From the NCBI GenBank assembly GCA_014729795.1, contig WJJI01000045.1:1-55291 (forward strand): a DNA stretch of 55,291 nt, read 5' to 3'. The notes beneath the pieces were generated by a model, which saw only the letters and a program-made list of their open reading frames with translations, searched no databases and had not been told where the DNA came from. A program made the translations under genes and the position numbers. This document shows positions 43,140-51,328 of this stretch, piece after piece (the first letter of the stretch is position 1; each line of letters opens with the position of its first letter). Origin of the DNA: Candidatus Moraniibacteriota bacterium (GTDB lineage Bacteria > Patescibacteriota > Minisyncoccia > CAIUEV01 > JAHKAQ01).

Positions 43140-43859
43140 ATGAAAATTATTCAAATTATTCATCAATATTTTCCCAATTATAATTCTGGAACCGAGCAGT
43201 ATACTTATTATTTAAGTCAATTTTTAACAAGTAATAATCACGAAGTAGTAATATTTACAATTGAACCTAATCAAAAAAAAGAAAAATTAATTATCTACCA
43301 CCACCAACAAGTCAAAATTTATAAATTTTATAAAAAAAGCTCTCATTTAAATTTTAAGGAAACTTTCAAGTCAGTAAAAATGGAAAAACTTTTTCATAAA
43401 ATATTAAAAAAGGAAAACCCGGATTTAGCGGCAATACAAAGCTTAATTCACCATTCTTTGGGTTATGGTAAAATTTTAAAAAAACAAAATATTCCTTTTA
43501 CGATCTCGATTCATGATTATTGGTTTTTTTGTCCGAACATTAAAGCCATTAATTCAGATGGCAAGATTTGCGATTTATATAATAAAAAATGTTACCAATG
43601 TGCTGGAAAATATTTACTAAATCAAGGAATGCTTGGTAAATTTATACAATCTGTTTTTTGGAATCAAGAAGTGTTAAAAATTCGTCATGAGTTGGTTCAT
43701 GATTTTTTTAATGCTTGCTCGAAAATAATTGTTTTTTCCGAGTTTTCAAATCAAATCGTTTCAAAATTAATCCCAAAAAGCAAAAAAAAGATAATCTTGA
43801 TTAATCATGGAGTTTTAGGAAATAATATCTATGAGAATCACGGTAAAAAACTTCTGTAA
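43140..43859 (+). CDS. truncated GT4 glycosyltransferase (N-terminal half only)
   Basis: Starts like a full GT4 enzyme (MKIIQIIHQYFPNYNSGTEQY, SIHDYWFFCPNI, and a CDLYNKKCYQCAG cysteine cluster) and runs to the linker LINHGVLGNNI. The stop comes after 239 residues just where the donor-binding Rossmann domain should begin; intact relatives have 380-420 residues. What follows is a remnant of a different (GT2) gene. So this gene has most likely lost its 3' half by deletion and is inactive. Confidence 0.75.
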   Translation: MKIIQIIHQYFPNYNSGTEQYTYYLSQFLTSNNHEVVIFTIEPNQKKEKLIIYHHQQVKIYKFYKKSSHLNFKETFKSVKMEKLFHKILKKENPDLAAIQSLIHHSLGYGKILKKQNIPFTISIHDYWFFCPNIKAINSDGKICDLYNKKCYQCAGKYLLNQGMLGKFIQSVFWNQEVLKIRHELVHDFFNACSKIIVFSEFSNQIVSKLIPKSKKKIILINHGVLGNNIYENHGKKLL

Positions 43860-43862
43860 TTG

Positions 43863-43973
43863 TTACTAACCATAATTAAAATTAATACGTATTCGCCCGC
43901 TTAGATTCAATAATAAATCAGCAAAAACAATGTTTGGAAATACTGCTTGTTAATGATGCAAATACCAAGCCCT
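43863..43973 (+). pseudogene. GT2 glycosyltransferase remnant
   Basis: Two frames joined by a shift read LLTIIKINTYSP and then DSIINQ-x5-CLEILLVNDANT, ending at a stop. This is the N-terminal signature of GT2 transferases (SIIIPTYN...SILNQTY-x2-LEILLVNDAST). Nothing else of the gene remains before the convergent neighbour. A weak hairpin with T run lies just after it (43983-44002). Confidence 0.6.
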
Positions 43974-44059
43974 GAATTTGGTAAACCGGTTTTTCGGTTT
44001 TTGAAAAGAGGTTTTATGAACTTTAAACATTAATATAAATTGCAGCGGTGATGTAAGCC

Positions 44060-45946
44060 TTAGGCTTTACTATAAATATGTTTGTAAATGTTTAGAATTT
44101 TCCGTCCATGCTCCTTAAAACTCATTGGTTGTGTGATTTTTGAGCTGAATTTTTTAATTAATTCCGGTTCAAGCACAATCTTTTCCATTTTCAGCTCTAA
44201 ATCATTTCTCTTAAAGGGGTTAAAAATTAAACCGTTTTGATTTGCCTTAACCCTTTCCGGTAAAGCTCCCAGATTGGAAACGATTACCGGTTTTTTATAT
44301 AACTTTGCTTCATCTAAAACTAAATTATATATTTCATTCCACAGAGACGGTATTATCACCACATCAGCTGATTTCATTAAGGAGCTTAACTCTTGATGCT
44401 TGTATTTATGGTAGTGGAAAATTTTTTTATTTAAACTTAAATTCAAAAAAATTTTTCTGCTTCTTTCCGAAATTTTTTTAAAAACTATTTCGCCAAATAC
44501 ATGCAACTCTAAATCAATTTTTTTTTGATACTTTAAATTTAAGTTTTCAAAACTTGCTAATAAAAGCTCAATTCCTTTTTCATAGCAAGCGTACCCAAAA
44601 AAAGCAAACCTTATTCGATGGTTAGGTAATTTAAAAAATTTGAGACCAGCTCGGTTAAAAGCAATGATTTTATCCTTTGTTATTGTTTGACAATGAAATT
44701 GATTGTAAAGAAAAAAGGTAGGTTCGCAAGGATTAAAATTGTTTTTTAATTTATTAATTTTACTTCTTTGTTTTAAAGCCAAAGGTAAAATTTTTATAAA
44801 TCTCAGGTAAGCTTTTAGGTAATTTAAAAAAGTGTTGAAATTAAAATTTTTTAAAGCCATAATCATTTTAGATAAATCATTAACCAAAAAACTCAATAAA
44901 TATCTTATTAAAGCTTTAAGGTAAAAATTTTTAATGATTAAATATAATCGATTGGATATAGCGAGCTTAGCTTTAAATAGAAAACCTCGCTCATCGTTAG
45001 CGGAACTTTTGCTAAATTCGTGATAAACTATAGCTTGAGGGCAGGGGAGTATCGCATAACCTGATAATTGAGCGCGATAGCAAAAATCAGTATCTTCGTA
45101 ATAAAAAAAATAGTTTTCATCCAGGTATCCAATTTTTTTAAAAAGGCTTTTTTTAATAATACAGGCTCCAAATGAAGCGCCAAAAAGTCTGGGCAAGTCA
45201 TCGTGCTGGAAGAAATCAACACAACCAATGAAATTATCAAACCCCCATTCTTTTTTTTGTAATGATATTCCCAAGGAGTTTAAAATTTTTGGATAATTTT
45301 TTAATCTCATTTTGCATGCCATTACACCCCATTTTTTATTTCGACAATTCTTGATTCTTTTATTTACGCTGTATAAACAGTTTTGCTCAAGCTCGGTGTC
45401 ATTATTCAATAAAAAAATATAATTAAACTTAGCTTTTTTAATGCCAATATTATTACCAGCCGAAAACCCAACCGGTTTATTTAGCTTAATGAGTTTAACT
45501 TTGTTTAGATAGTTTTCTTGTATGATCTGAACGGATTTATCCGTGGAAGCATTATCAACCACAATAATCTCTTTTTTGCGATAGTCCTGATTAAAGATGG
45601 ATTCCAGACACCTTTTTAAATATTTTTCTCCATTAAAATTTAAGATAATTACGCTTATTCCGAATCCATGTTCTTTTTTTGGGATTTTTTGATTTACTTT
45701 GAATCTAGTTGATAATTGTTTAATATTTTTTTTGATATTTGAATTATTTAAAATTCCAAGACGATTTAAAATATATAAGCCTTTTATTCGTTCAAGATTT
45801 AATTTTTTGGTATCAATGAATTTTTTTAGTTTATTTTTTTTAAAAATGTTTATAAAAAAATCATCAAAAATGTATTTTTCTTTTTGATTTTTTTTATTAA
45901 TGCAATATAAAAAAGATTGTTTAATCTTTATAATAAAATTATTCAT
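44060..45946 (-). CDS. two-domain glycosyltransferase (GT2 fused to GT4)
   Basis: 628 residues with two transferase modules. After a basic N-terminal ~105 residues comes a GT2 domain (about 110-340: ISVIILNFNGEKYLKRC, VVDNASTDKS, the NND metal motif in FLLNNDTELE, and YYEDTDFCYR as catalytic acidic cluster). A hydrophobic/basic linker (340-430) leads to a GT4 donor domain (about 455-628: FFGYACYEKGIELLL and the E-containing NEIYNLVLDEAKLYKKPVI). Both active sites look intact, so one chain could add two sugars in turn. Opposite strand to the broken transferases. Confidence 0.85.
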   Translation of the reverse strand: MNNFIIKIKQSFLYCINKKNQKEKYIFDDFFINIFKKNKLKKFIDTKKLNLERIKGLYILNRLGILNNSNIKKNIKQLSTRFKVNQKIPKKEHGFGISVIILNFNGEKYLKRCLESIFNQDYRKKEIIVVDNASTDKSVQIIQENYLNKVKLIKLNKPVGFSAGNNIGIKKAKFNYIFLLNNDTELEQNCLYSVNKRIKNCRNKKWGVMACKMRLKNYPKILNSLGISLQKKEWGFDNFIGCVDFFQHDDLPRLFGASFGACIIKKSLFKKIGYLDENYFFYYEDTDFCYRAQLSGYAILPCPQAIVYHEFSKSSANDERGFLFKAKLAISNRLYLIIKNFYLKALIRYLLSFLVNDLSKMIMALKNFNFNTFLNYLKAYLRFIKILPLALKQRSKINKLKNNFNPCEPTFFLYNQFHCQTITKDKIIAFNRAGLKFFKLPNHRIRFAFFGYACYEKGIELLLASFENLNLKYQKKIDLELHVFGEIVFKKISERSRKIFLNLSLNKKIFHYHKYKHQELSSLMKSADVVIIPSLWNEIYNLVLDEAKLYKKPVIVSNLGALPERVKANQNGLIFNPFKRNDLELKMEKIVLEPELIKKFSSKITQPMSFKEHGRKILNIYKHIYSKA

Positions 45947-45978
45947 ATAGAGTTAATATTTATTAATAAAAAATTAAT

Positions 45979-47496
45979 TCATTCGTACCAGGCCACTCCT
46001 TCATACTGCCAAATATCCGGCCAAGTTGAGATAATATGATTTTTTTCTTGTTCAGAGGCGGTAAAAAAATGACTGGTATAAACCGGACTCCAAAAGCGGT
46101 AAGTTGGCTTTTTTTCAATATTTATATTGGCTAGAATTTGATAGGCGTTTAGTCTTCTTGAAGACACTACTTTATTTTCTAAATTTGAAACATAGTCGCT
46201 AAAATCTTTAATACTTTCTATTATTTTCTTTGAACTAATATTGGGATGTTTTGAATACAGCAACCCGACCATACCGCTAACAAAAGGAGCGGCAAAAGAG
46301 GTGCCTGAATAAGCAGCATAAGTGTCATTGGAGCTAAGATCAACCGAGGTTGATGTAATAACTTCACCCGGAGCGGCTATATCAACTGTTGTTTTGCCAT
46401 AATGTGAAAAACTTGCCAATTCATCATCGCTATTACTGGCTGCCACGCATATATTATTGCTCAAACTATAACTACATGGATAAAAATCCTCTTGATCATT
46501 GTCTCCGGTGTGTCCGGGCGTTTGGTTTCCCGCTGCTGTTACAAAAATGCCATTAAAATCAGCAATCGCATCCATCTCTGATTGGCTGAAACCATAACCA
46601 CCATAACTAGCATTAATAACTTTGGCTTGGTTTTTTTTAGCAAAATTAATCGAATCAATTATTGCCGACATTGACAAGTATAAATCTCCAGCCCTTAAAG
46701 CCATGATTTTTAAATTATTTTGATAACTGAATCCACTTATTCCAATAGAGTTATTTGTTTCCGCTCCAAAAATACCGGCAACTACAGTGCCGTGAATATT
46801 TGTATTATAAAATGGGTCATCATCTCCATCATAAAAATCCCAACCATGATTTGGGCAAGTGGATGAATTTCCCAGTAAATCAACACAAATATTACCATTC
46901 CACATATTATTTATTAAGTCTTCATGGTCATATTTAACGCCACTGTCAATCATCGCAACAATTACCTCTTGGTCGCTAGTTGTTTCCAAATCCCAGGTTT
47001 TTTTAATATCCACATCGTGGTCATTACTGTTTTCAAGGCCCCATTGGGATGAAAAAACCGGATCGTTAACCGTGAAATGAAGTTTTCTAATATAATTTGG
47101 TTCTGCGTATTCAACCGCAGAATTTGATTTGTAGTCTTCCAATAAATCTTTTGTGCTTTTGTTTTTGTTTTTTACAACAACCGCATTTATATTATCGTGT
47201 ATTTTTGATACTTGATCATCTTTTTTAATTATTTTTTGTTTTTCCAGTAATTCTTTTGTTTTTCCAGTAATTCTTTCAGCGGTTTTTGTCTTCTCTTTTT
47301 CCAGTGTTTTTTTGATATTAAATTTCTTGGACTTTAATTTTATAATTACCTCTCCTTCAATGTATTCAGGAAGTTTATTTTTTTTGTTTGAATCTTCGGC
47401 AGAGGCTTTACAGCTAAATATATAAAAAAAACAAAAAAAAGTAGCAATAAGTATTAATACTTGAAAATGTCTTTTATTTATTGATTTTTTGATCAT
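45979..47496 (-). CDS. exported subtilisin-like protease (S8) with DUF5648 repeat
   Basis: Secreted serine protease. Signal or lipobox-like segment (about 13-33), an I9-like propeptide (about 45-140) ending at YAEPNYIRKL, then the catalytic domain. The triad is D184 (AMIDSG), H235 (NIHGTVVAG) and S400 (YSGTSFAAP), with oxyanion N324 (AAGNQT). A single DUF5648-type repeat (YRFWSPVYTSHFFTASEQEK) forms the C-terminus, the same module as in the SpoIID-like protein. The start overlaps the upstream gene by 23 bases. A 20-bp tandem duplication lies inside the propeptide coding region. Confidence 0.9.
   Translation of the reverse strand: MIKKSINKRHFQVLILIATFFCFFYIFSCKASAEDSNKKNKLPEYIEGEVIIKLKSKKFNIKKTLEKEKTKTAERITGKTKELLEKQKIIKKDDQVSKIHDNINAVVVKNKNKSTKDLLEDYKSNSAVEYAEPNYIRKLHFTVNDPVFSSQWGLENSNDHDVDIKKTWDLETTSDQEVIVAMIDSGVKYDHEDLINNMWNGNICVDLLGNSSTCPNHGWDFYDGDDDPFYNTNIHGTVVAGIFGAETNNSIGISGFSYQNNLKIMALRAGDLYLSMSAIIDSINFAKKNQAKVINASYGGYGFSQSEMDAIADFNGIFVTAAGNQTPGHTGDNDQEDFYPCSYSLSNNICVAASNSDDELASFSHYGKTTVDIAAPGEVITSTSVDLSSNDTYAAYSGTSFAAPFVSGMVGLLYSKHPNISSKKIIESIKDFSDYVSNLENKVVSSRRLNAYQILANINIEKKPTYRFWSPVYTSHFFTASEQEKNHIISTWPDIWQYEGVAWYE
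47237..47276. repeat. 20-bp perfect tandem duplication in the subtilase propeptide
   Basis: TGTTTTTCCAGTAATTCTTT occurs twice head to tail. As 20 is not a multiple of three, the protease gene reads the two copies in different frames (RITGKT and KELLEKQ). Loss or gain of a copy would shift the frame and cut off the protease domain. Confidence 0.85.
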
Positions 47497-48097
47497 CTTT
47501 GTGGAATTTCAGACTATTTAAAAATAGATTAAAATCGTGTCTATTTATATCATTTGTAGCCTTTTCGCCACGACAAAATGCAAATATATTTTTTTGTCCC
47601 GTGTTGCCAATAATTTCATGTTGCTGCATAATCTGTCCATTTTTATTTTGGTACTCAATTGTTAAATAATGTTTTTTAATATCAGTATTATCTTGAATTG
47701 GTTTTGAATTTTTAAGTTCCGCTTGTCTAAAATTATCTTTGAAAGATTTTAATGTTGTCTGAATGATATTATTAATGTCTTGTTTTTTTGTGTTTACAGA
47801 GATTAAACATTTTGCGCTAGGATCCTTAGAAGATTTAAATCCATAAATAAACATTGGCCCCAAGACTTGGTTGGGAATTCTTTCATATTCTTTTGATATT
47901 TTAAAATCAACTTTATTATATTCATCTTTAATCTCATAGTAATTTTTATTGTTCTTCTCTACATGTTTAAAAGTATTTATTTGTTTATTGTTGTTTAAAT
48001 TATTTCTTGGATTCCTAAAGTTAAAAATTATATATATTACAATCAATATTAAAACTATTAGCAAACCAATTATAATTACTTTTAAGCGTTTTCTCAT
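47474..48097 (-). CDS. membrane-anchored protein of unknown function
   Basis: Not recognised. 207 residues: TM anchor about 7-29 after a basic start (MRKRLKVIIIG), an Asn/Lys-rich linker, then a compact exterior domain (about 60-200) with alternating beta-like segments (VDFKISKEYERIP, MFIYGFKSS, KCLISVNT, HYLTIEYQN, EIIGNTGQKNIFAFC). The layout resembles PsbP-like exterior domains such as that at 49743-50498, but I cannot confirm homology. Two cysteines could pair. It is upstream of the subtilase with a 23-base overlap, so the two are co-expressed and possibly linked in function. Confidence 0.65.
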   Translation of the reverse strand: MRKRLKVIIIGLLIVLILIVIYIIFNFRNPRNNLNNNKQINTFKHVEKNNKNYYEIKDEYNKVDFKISKEYERIPNQVLGPMFIYGFKSSKDPSAKCLISVNTKKQDINNIIQTTLKSFKDNFRQAELKNSKPIQDNTDIKKHYLTIEYQNKNGQIMQQHEIIGNTGQKNIFAFCRGEKATNDINRHDFNLFLNSLKFHKDDQKINK

Positions 48098-48163
48098 TAC
48101 TCTAAGTATAATTTTTATATATTTGATTTATATATCATAATAGCATAAATATAAAAAAATAAA

Positions 48164-48192
48164 AAAAACCCCACAATAATCGTGGGGTTTTT
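48164..48192. terminator. strong bidirectional terminator
   Basis: Perfect 11-bp stem, AAAAACCCCAC (48164-48174) with GTGGGGTTTTT (48182-48192), and a 7-base loop. It follows the decapeptide-repeat gene on the minus strand (stop at 48218) with an A run before the stem that becomes the T run in that direction. Confidence 0.8.
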
Positions 48193-48217
48193 GATTTGAT
48201 TACCTTATCTATAATAA

Positions 48218-49438
48218 CTAAGGGCAGGTTGTGCTTGTAATAATTCCGCCTTCGACTTGAACAGTGCAAGCTGATCCGCCGTTATCTGTTAAATTTAGAG
48301 TTCCCGTTAATCCACCACTTCCACCAACTCTAAACCCTGCTTGAGCATCGACAAATCCGGTTGTGTCAATATTAATACCGGCAGCTAAATGGGTACCTGA
48401 AACCGCTTCGTCGTCTAACTCATCAGCGGTAATTGCATTGGTAGCAATATCATTAGCTGTTAGACTGTTATCGATAACATGGGTTGTGTCTACAGAGTTT
48501 GGCGCTAATTCATCTGTTCCTATTGCATTGGTAGCAATATCATTAGCTGTTAGACTGTTATTGATAACATGGGTTGTGTCTACAGAGTTTGGCGCTAATT
48601 CATCCGCTCCCACCGAATTTGTATCTAAATCGGCTTGAGTCAAAGAATTATTAATCACATGTACCGAATCTACCGAATTATCAGCTAATTCAGCGTAACC
48701 AACGGCATTATCTCCAATATCAGCCTGAGTTATTGTTTCATCCATAATATCTATTGACTCAACGCTATTGTTCATAATATGAGTAGATGCTACCGAATTA
48801 TCAGCTAATTCAGCGTAACCAACGGCATTATCTCCAATATCAGCCTGAGTTATTGTTCCGTCCATAATATCTATTGATTCAACGCTATTGTCCGCAATAT
48901 CAATTGATCCGATGGTGTTATCCATAATATCTATTGATTCAACGCTATTGTCCGCAATATCAATTGATCCGATGGTGTTATCAGCAATATTATCAGATGG
49001 TCCAGCGGAACCAGAAATTGCATTAGCGCTTAAATCATGAGGTCCTACGGTTCCGTCCATAATATCCATTGATTCTATACTATTGTCCGCAATATCAATT
49101 GATCCGATAGTGTTATCCACAATATCCCCGGAATCAATTGTATTGTCTAATGGAATTACTGTTCCCGGTTTTAAGTGTTTGCCTTCGATGGTGTGCTCGT
49201 CGATATGATAACCGGTGATAATATCTTCTAGATCAGCTTCATCATCTTCTTCCCGAAAATTATCTTCGATGTGATCCTCGGCAATTTCCTCAATCGCTTT
49301 TCTTTGATATTTATCGGGAAAGTATGATTTCCATCGACTGGAGTAAGCTTGCGTTTGGTTTGTCGCTACCAACAGAACGCTTACTATTAGAGTCCCCAGA
49401 GAAAGTAATTTTGCGATTTTTTTTGTACTTGTTTTCAT
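48218..49438 (-). CDS. exported decapeptide-repeat surface protein
   Basis: Signal peptide (about 1-31), acidic helical N-terminal part (35-75), then roughly 25 tandem repeats of about 10 residues (about 85-345). Examples are DNTIGSIDIA, DNSVESIDIM, DNAVGYAELA and NNSLTANDIA: Asn/Asp-x-[TS]-[VI] turns followed by a D-[IL] strand. This should build a regular beta-solenoid. A short C-terminal domain (about 355-406: GFRVGGSGGLTGTLNLTDN, two Cys) resembles head regions of phage-tail or autotransporter stalk proteins. It has a near-consensus promoter, a ~130-base leader and a strong terminator, so it may be highly expressed. No enzyme motif; adhesin or stalk is the likely role. Confidence 0.8.
   Translation of the reverse strand: MKTSTKKIAKLLSLGTLIVSVLLVATNQTQAYSSRWKSYFPDKYQRKAIEEIAEDHIEDNFREEDDEADLEDIITGYHIDEHTIEGKHLKPGTVIPLDNTIDSGDIVDNTIGSIDIADNSIESMDIMDGTVGPHDLSANAISGSAGPSDNIADNTIGSIDIADNSVESIDIMDNTIGSIDIADNSVESIDIMDGTITQADIGDNAVGYAELADNSVASTHIMNNSVESIDIMDETITQADIGDNAVGYAELADNSVDSVHVINNSLTQADLDTNSVGADELAPNSVDTTHVINNSLTANDIATNAIGTDELAPNSVDTTHVIDNSLTANDIATNAITADELDDEAVSGTHLAAGINIDTTGFVDAQAGFRVGGSGGLTGTLNLTDNGGSACTVQVEGGIITSTTCP
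48432..48611. repeat. 90-bp tandem duplication in the decapeptide-repeat gene
   Basis: Bases 48432-48521 recur almost unchanged at 48522-48611 (three decapeptides). The few differences include one transition in the TCGATAACAT / TTGATAACAT stretch. Near identity at synonymous sites points to a recent duplication. Confidence 0.85.
48671..48980. repeat. nested 120-bp and 60-bp duplications in the decapeptide-repeat gene
   Basis: 48671-48790 is repeated with few changes at 48791-48910 (period 120, four decapeptides), and 48861-48920 recurs at 48921-48980 (period 60). All periods are multiples of 30, so the repeat count can change without breaking the frame. Confidence 0.85.
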
Positions 49439-49524
49439 TTAAGATTACTTTATTTAATATTTATATATATTTAAAGGAGTATTTTTTCTTTTTTTTAATA
49501 TCTTTCAGTAAGTTTATTAAATAA

Positions 49525-49545
49525 TGTGGATAATTCTGTGGATTA
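49525..49545 (+). promoter_or_regulatory. two DnaA-box-like sites
   Basis: TGTGGATAA (49525-49533) is the exact complement of the consensus TTATCCACA, and TGTGGATTA (49537-49545) differs by one base. They lie in the 304-base AT-rich gap 49439-49742, between the predicted transcription start and start codon of the decapeptide-repeat gene. Only two boxes were found and no dnaA or dnaN is near. Confidence 0.4.
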
Positions 49546-49573
49546 CTTATAAAATGTTTAATACTTACTTTAT

Positions 49574-49601
49574 ATTTTATTTAATTTAACAAAATTGTCA
49601 A
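49574..49601 (-). promoter_or_regulatory. promoter of the decapeptide-repeat gene
   Basis: Minus strand: perfect TTGACA (49601-49596), 16-base spacer, TAAAAT (49579-49574). Same arrangement as the fbp operon promoter. The leader to ATG 49438 is about 130 bases and holds the two DnaA-box-like sites. Confidence 0.65.
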
Positions 49602-49702
49602 ACAGTCTATAAATATTGAATTTCAAGGAAGTTTTTTCATAGGGTGTAAATTTGTAATTTAGTTCATTTTTTAAAAATTAAGCAATATTTGGCTAAATAA
49701 AT

Positions 49703-49733
49703 AGTTTATATTGCATTATTTACAATATAAACT
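49703..49733. terminator. AT-rich 11-bp hairpin after the PsbP-like gene
   Basis: AGTTTATATTG (49703-49713) and CAATATAAACT (49723-49733) form a perfect stem with a 9-base loop, 10 bases past the stop of the minus-strand gene at 49743. The T run is weak, so termination is only likely. Confidence 0.4.
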
Positions 49734-49742
49734 TTATTTTTA

Positions 49743-50498
49743 TTAATTCAAGACAAAAGTAGAGGCGATTCTTTCCATTGTTTTTCGAGTTTGGTCATCT
49801 TCTATTGGAATATAGCCAAAATTAAAAACATAAAAACGATTATTTTCTTGAAAAAATATTTCGATTCTTGGAATATTGGCGTCGACCGAGCCGTCTCTAT
49901 AAGTAGCGGAAATGTATTCGTAACCGATCATGTTTTCAGCTTTAAAACCAATTTTTTCAGCCTTAAGTTTATCGATATAGCTCTTAGCCTGAGCCAAATC
50001 ATTAATAGTCATAGTGCCTTTATCGTCTTGATATATTAATAATCTCATAATTCTAAAATCATCCGGTAAACTTTGAGGATCATCCGGGTTTAGTTGATCC
50101 AAATTATAATTAGATAATATCAGCTCTCCACCGGTTTTTATTGAATTGTCTTCAAAATCGGTGTTTTCGATTGGCGCGTTTGCGTTTTCATCTTCAATAT
50201 ACCAATCATTTGGGTATCTTAAGCTATAACCATATTTGTTATTAGTGTATTGTTGCCATTGTTCTTGAATCTCTTTTTTTTCGTCTTTTTTAATGGTGGA
50301 CTTAACGTCTTTATAGGTTATTTGATCCTGATTTTGACTTTGCAAAGCATTTAATTCGGCTAAAGATATTTCTCCGCCTTTTTTAAACAGTTTTATCCAG
50401 CCAATATAAATAATCAATCCCAGCAGAACCAGGGCTAATAAAATCAAGATAATATTGGTTTTATTTAATTTATTAGTTGGGCTTTTCTTTTTTTTCAT
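49743..50498 (-). CDS. membrane-anchored PsbP-like protein
   Basis: 251 residues. A very basic N-terminus, TM anchor about 18-36 (IILILLALVLLGLIIYIGW), a linker (40-85) and an exterior domain from about residue 86 opening with NNKYGYSLRYPNDWYI. That opening is the usual start of PsbP/MOG1-like domains common in Patescibacteria. The end of the domain (TRKTMERIASTFVLN) also matches (typical FxxILSTF-like finish). No catalytic site known. It has its own 5' region and a hairpin after the stop. Confidence 0.72.
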   Translation of the reverse strand: MKKKKSPTNKLNKTNIILILLALVLLGLIIYIGWIKLFKKGGEISLAELNALQSQNQDQITYKDVKSTIKKDEKKEIQEQWQQYTNNKYGYSLRYPNDWYIEDENANAPIENTDFEDNSIKTGGELILSNYNLDQLNPDDPQSLPDDFRIMRLLIYQDDKGTMTINDLAQAKSYIDKLKAEKIGFKAENMIGYEYISATYRDGSVDANIPRIEIFFQENNRFYVFNFGYIPIEDDQTRKTMERIASTFVLN

Positions 50499-50584
50499 TT
50501 TTTATAATTTAATTTTAATTTTTTAATTATATAGAATTTACCTGTGTAAAGGATTTTCTTTAAAATTGTTTTTCCGGATGATCC

Positions 50585-51319
50585 CTACTCCTTTTTTGTA
50601 TCATTTTGCCTTTCATCCTTTTTTTCAGCTTCTTGTTGTTTTGATGAGTCGGCGTCGTCCTCTTCACCTTCTTTTGACTCTTCTTTATCTTCCACGCCTT
50701 CAACTTGACTCACATCGGTTTCCACTTCTTCTTTAATTTGTTCTAATTCCTTCTCGCTTCTTGGTTCGTTTATAGTTACGATTGCTGAATCGGGGCTATT
50801 GAGAATTGTTACATTTTGATTTATCTTAAGGTCATTAACATATAAGGAATCATTCAAATTCTCTAATTGACTTAAGTCAATTTCAATTGCTTCCGGTAAA
50901 TCGTCAGGCAGGCATTTAATATCCAGCTCGTTAATGTTTTTTACTAGAATTCCGCCGGAGTTTTTTACGGCCGGCGATACGCCTTTGAACTCTATCGGGA
51001 CTTGAGTTTGAATTTCTTTTTTCATGTCAACTTCAAAAAAATCAAGATGCAATAACTTATTTGTTAATTTATCTTGTTGATAATCCTGTAAAATTACTTT
51101 TCTAGTTTTAGCTTCACCATCAATGTTTAAACTCATCAAGGAAGATTCATGCAGCGATTCGGCAATTTTCTTGGCCTGTTTTTTATTGATTGTTAAATGG
51201 GTAGGCTTGATTTTACTACCATAAACTATTGCCGGAATCGCTTCCGCTTCTCTGATTTGTTTGGGTTTTTGCTTTTCCACATCTCTTGGATCAGCTTGAA
51301 TTATGGTTTTTTTGGTCAT
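50585..51319 (-). CDS. rplY: 50S ribosomal protein L25 (CTC type)
   Basis: 5S rRNA-binding protein of the general-stress (Ctc) type. N-terminal L25 domain with AIPAIVYGSKIKPTHLTI, VILQDYQQDKLTNKLLHLDF, and a C-terminal beta domain VPIEFKGVSPAVKNSGGIL...IKCLPDDLPEAIEIDLS. Beyond about residue 185 comes an acidic tail rich in Glu/Asp/Lys, common in CTC proteins but long here (about 55 residues). The zinc-ribbon gene ends 9 bases upstream on the same strand, so they form an operon. Confidence 0.92.
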   Translation of the reverse strand: MTKKTIIQADPRDVEKQKPKQIREAEAIPAIVYGSKIKPTHLTINKKQAKKIAESLHESSLMSLNIDGEAKTRKVILQDYQQDKLTNKLLHLDFFEVDMKKEIQTQVPIEFKGVSPAVKNSGGILVKNINELDIKCLPDDLPEAIEIDLSQLENLNDSLYVNDLKINQNVTILNSPDSAIVTINEPRSEKELEQIKEEVETDVSQVEGVEDKEESKEGEEDDADSSKQQEAEKKDERQNDTKKE

Positions 51320-51328
51320 TTAATTATT

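Noticed and set aside
48400-49150. Regularly spaced repeats that could be taken for a CRISPR array
   Set aside because: The repeats are coding, in frame, in multiples of 30 bases, and there are no unique spacers between constant repeats.
49439-49742. Calling this gap the replication origin
   Set aside because: Only two DnaA-like boxes, no dnaA/dnaN and no strand-bias switch of genes around it.
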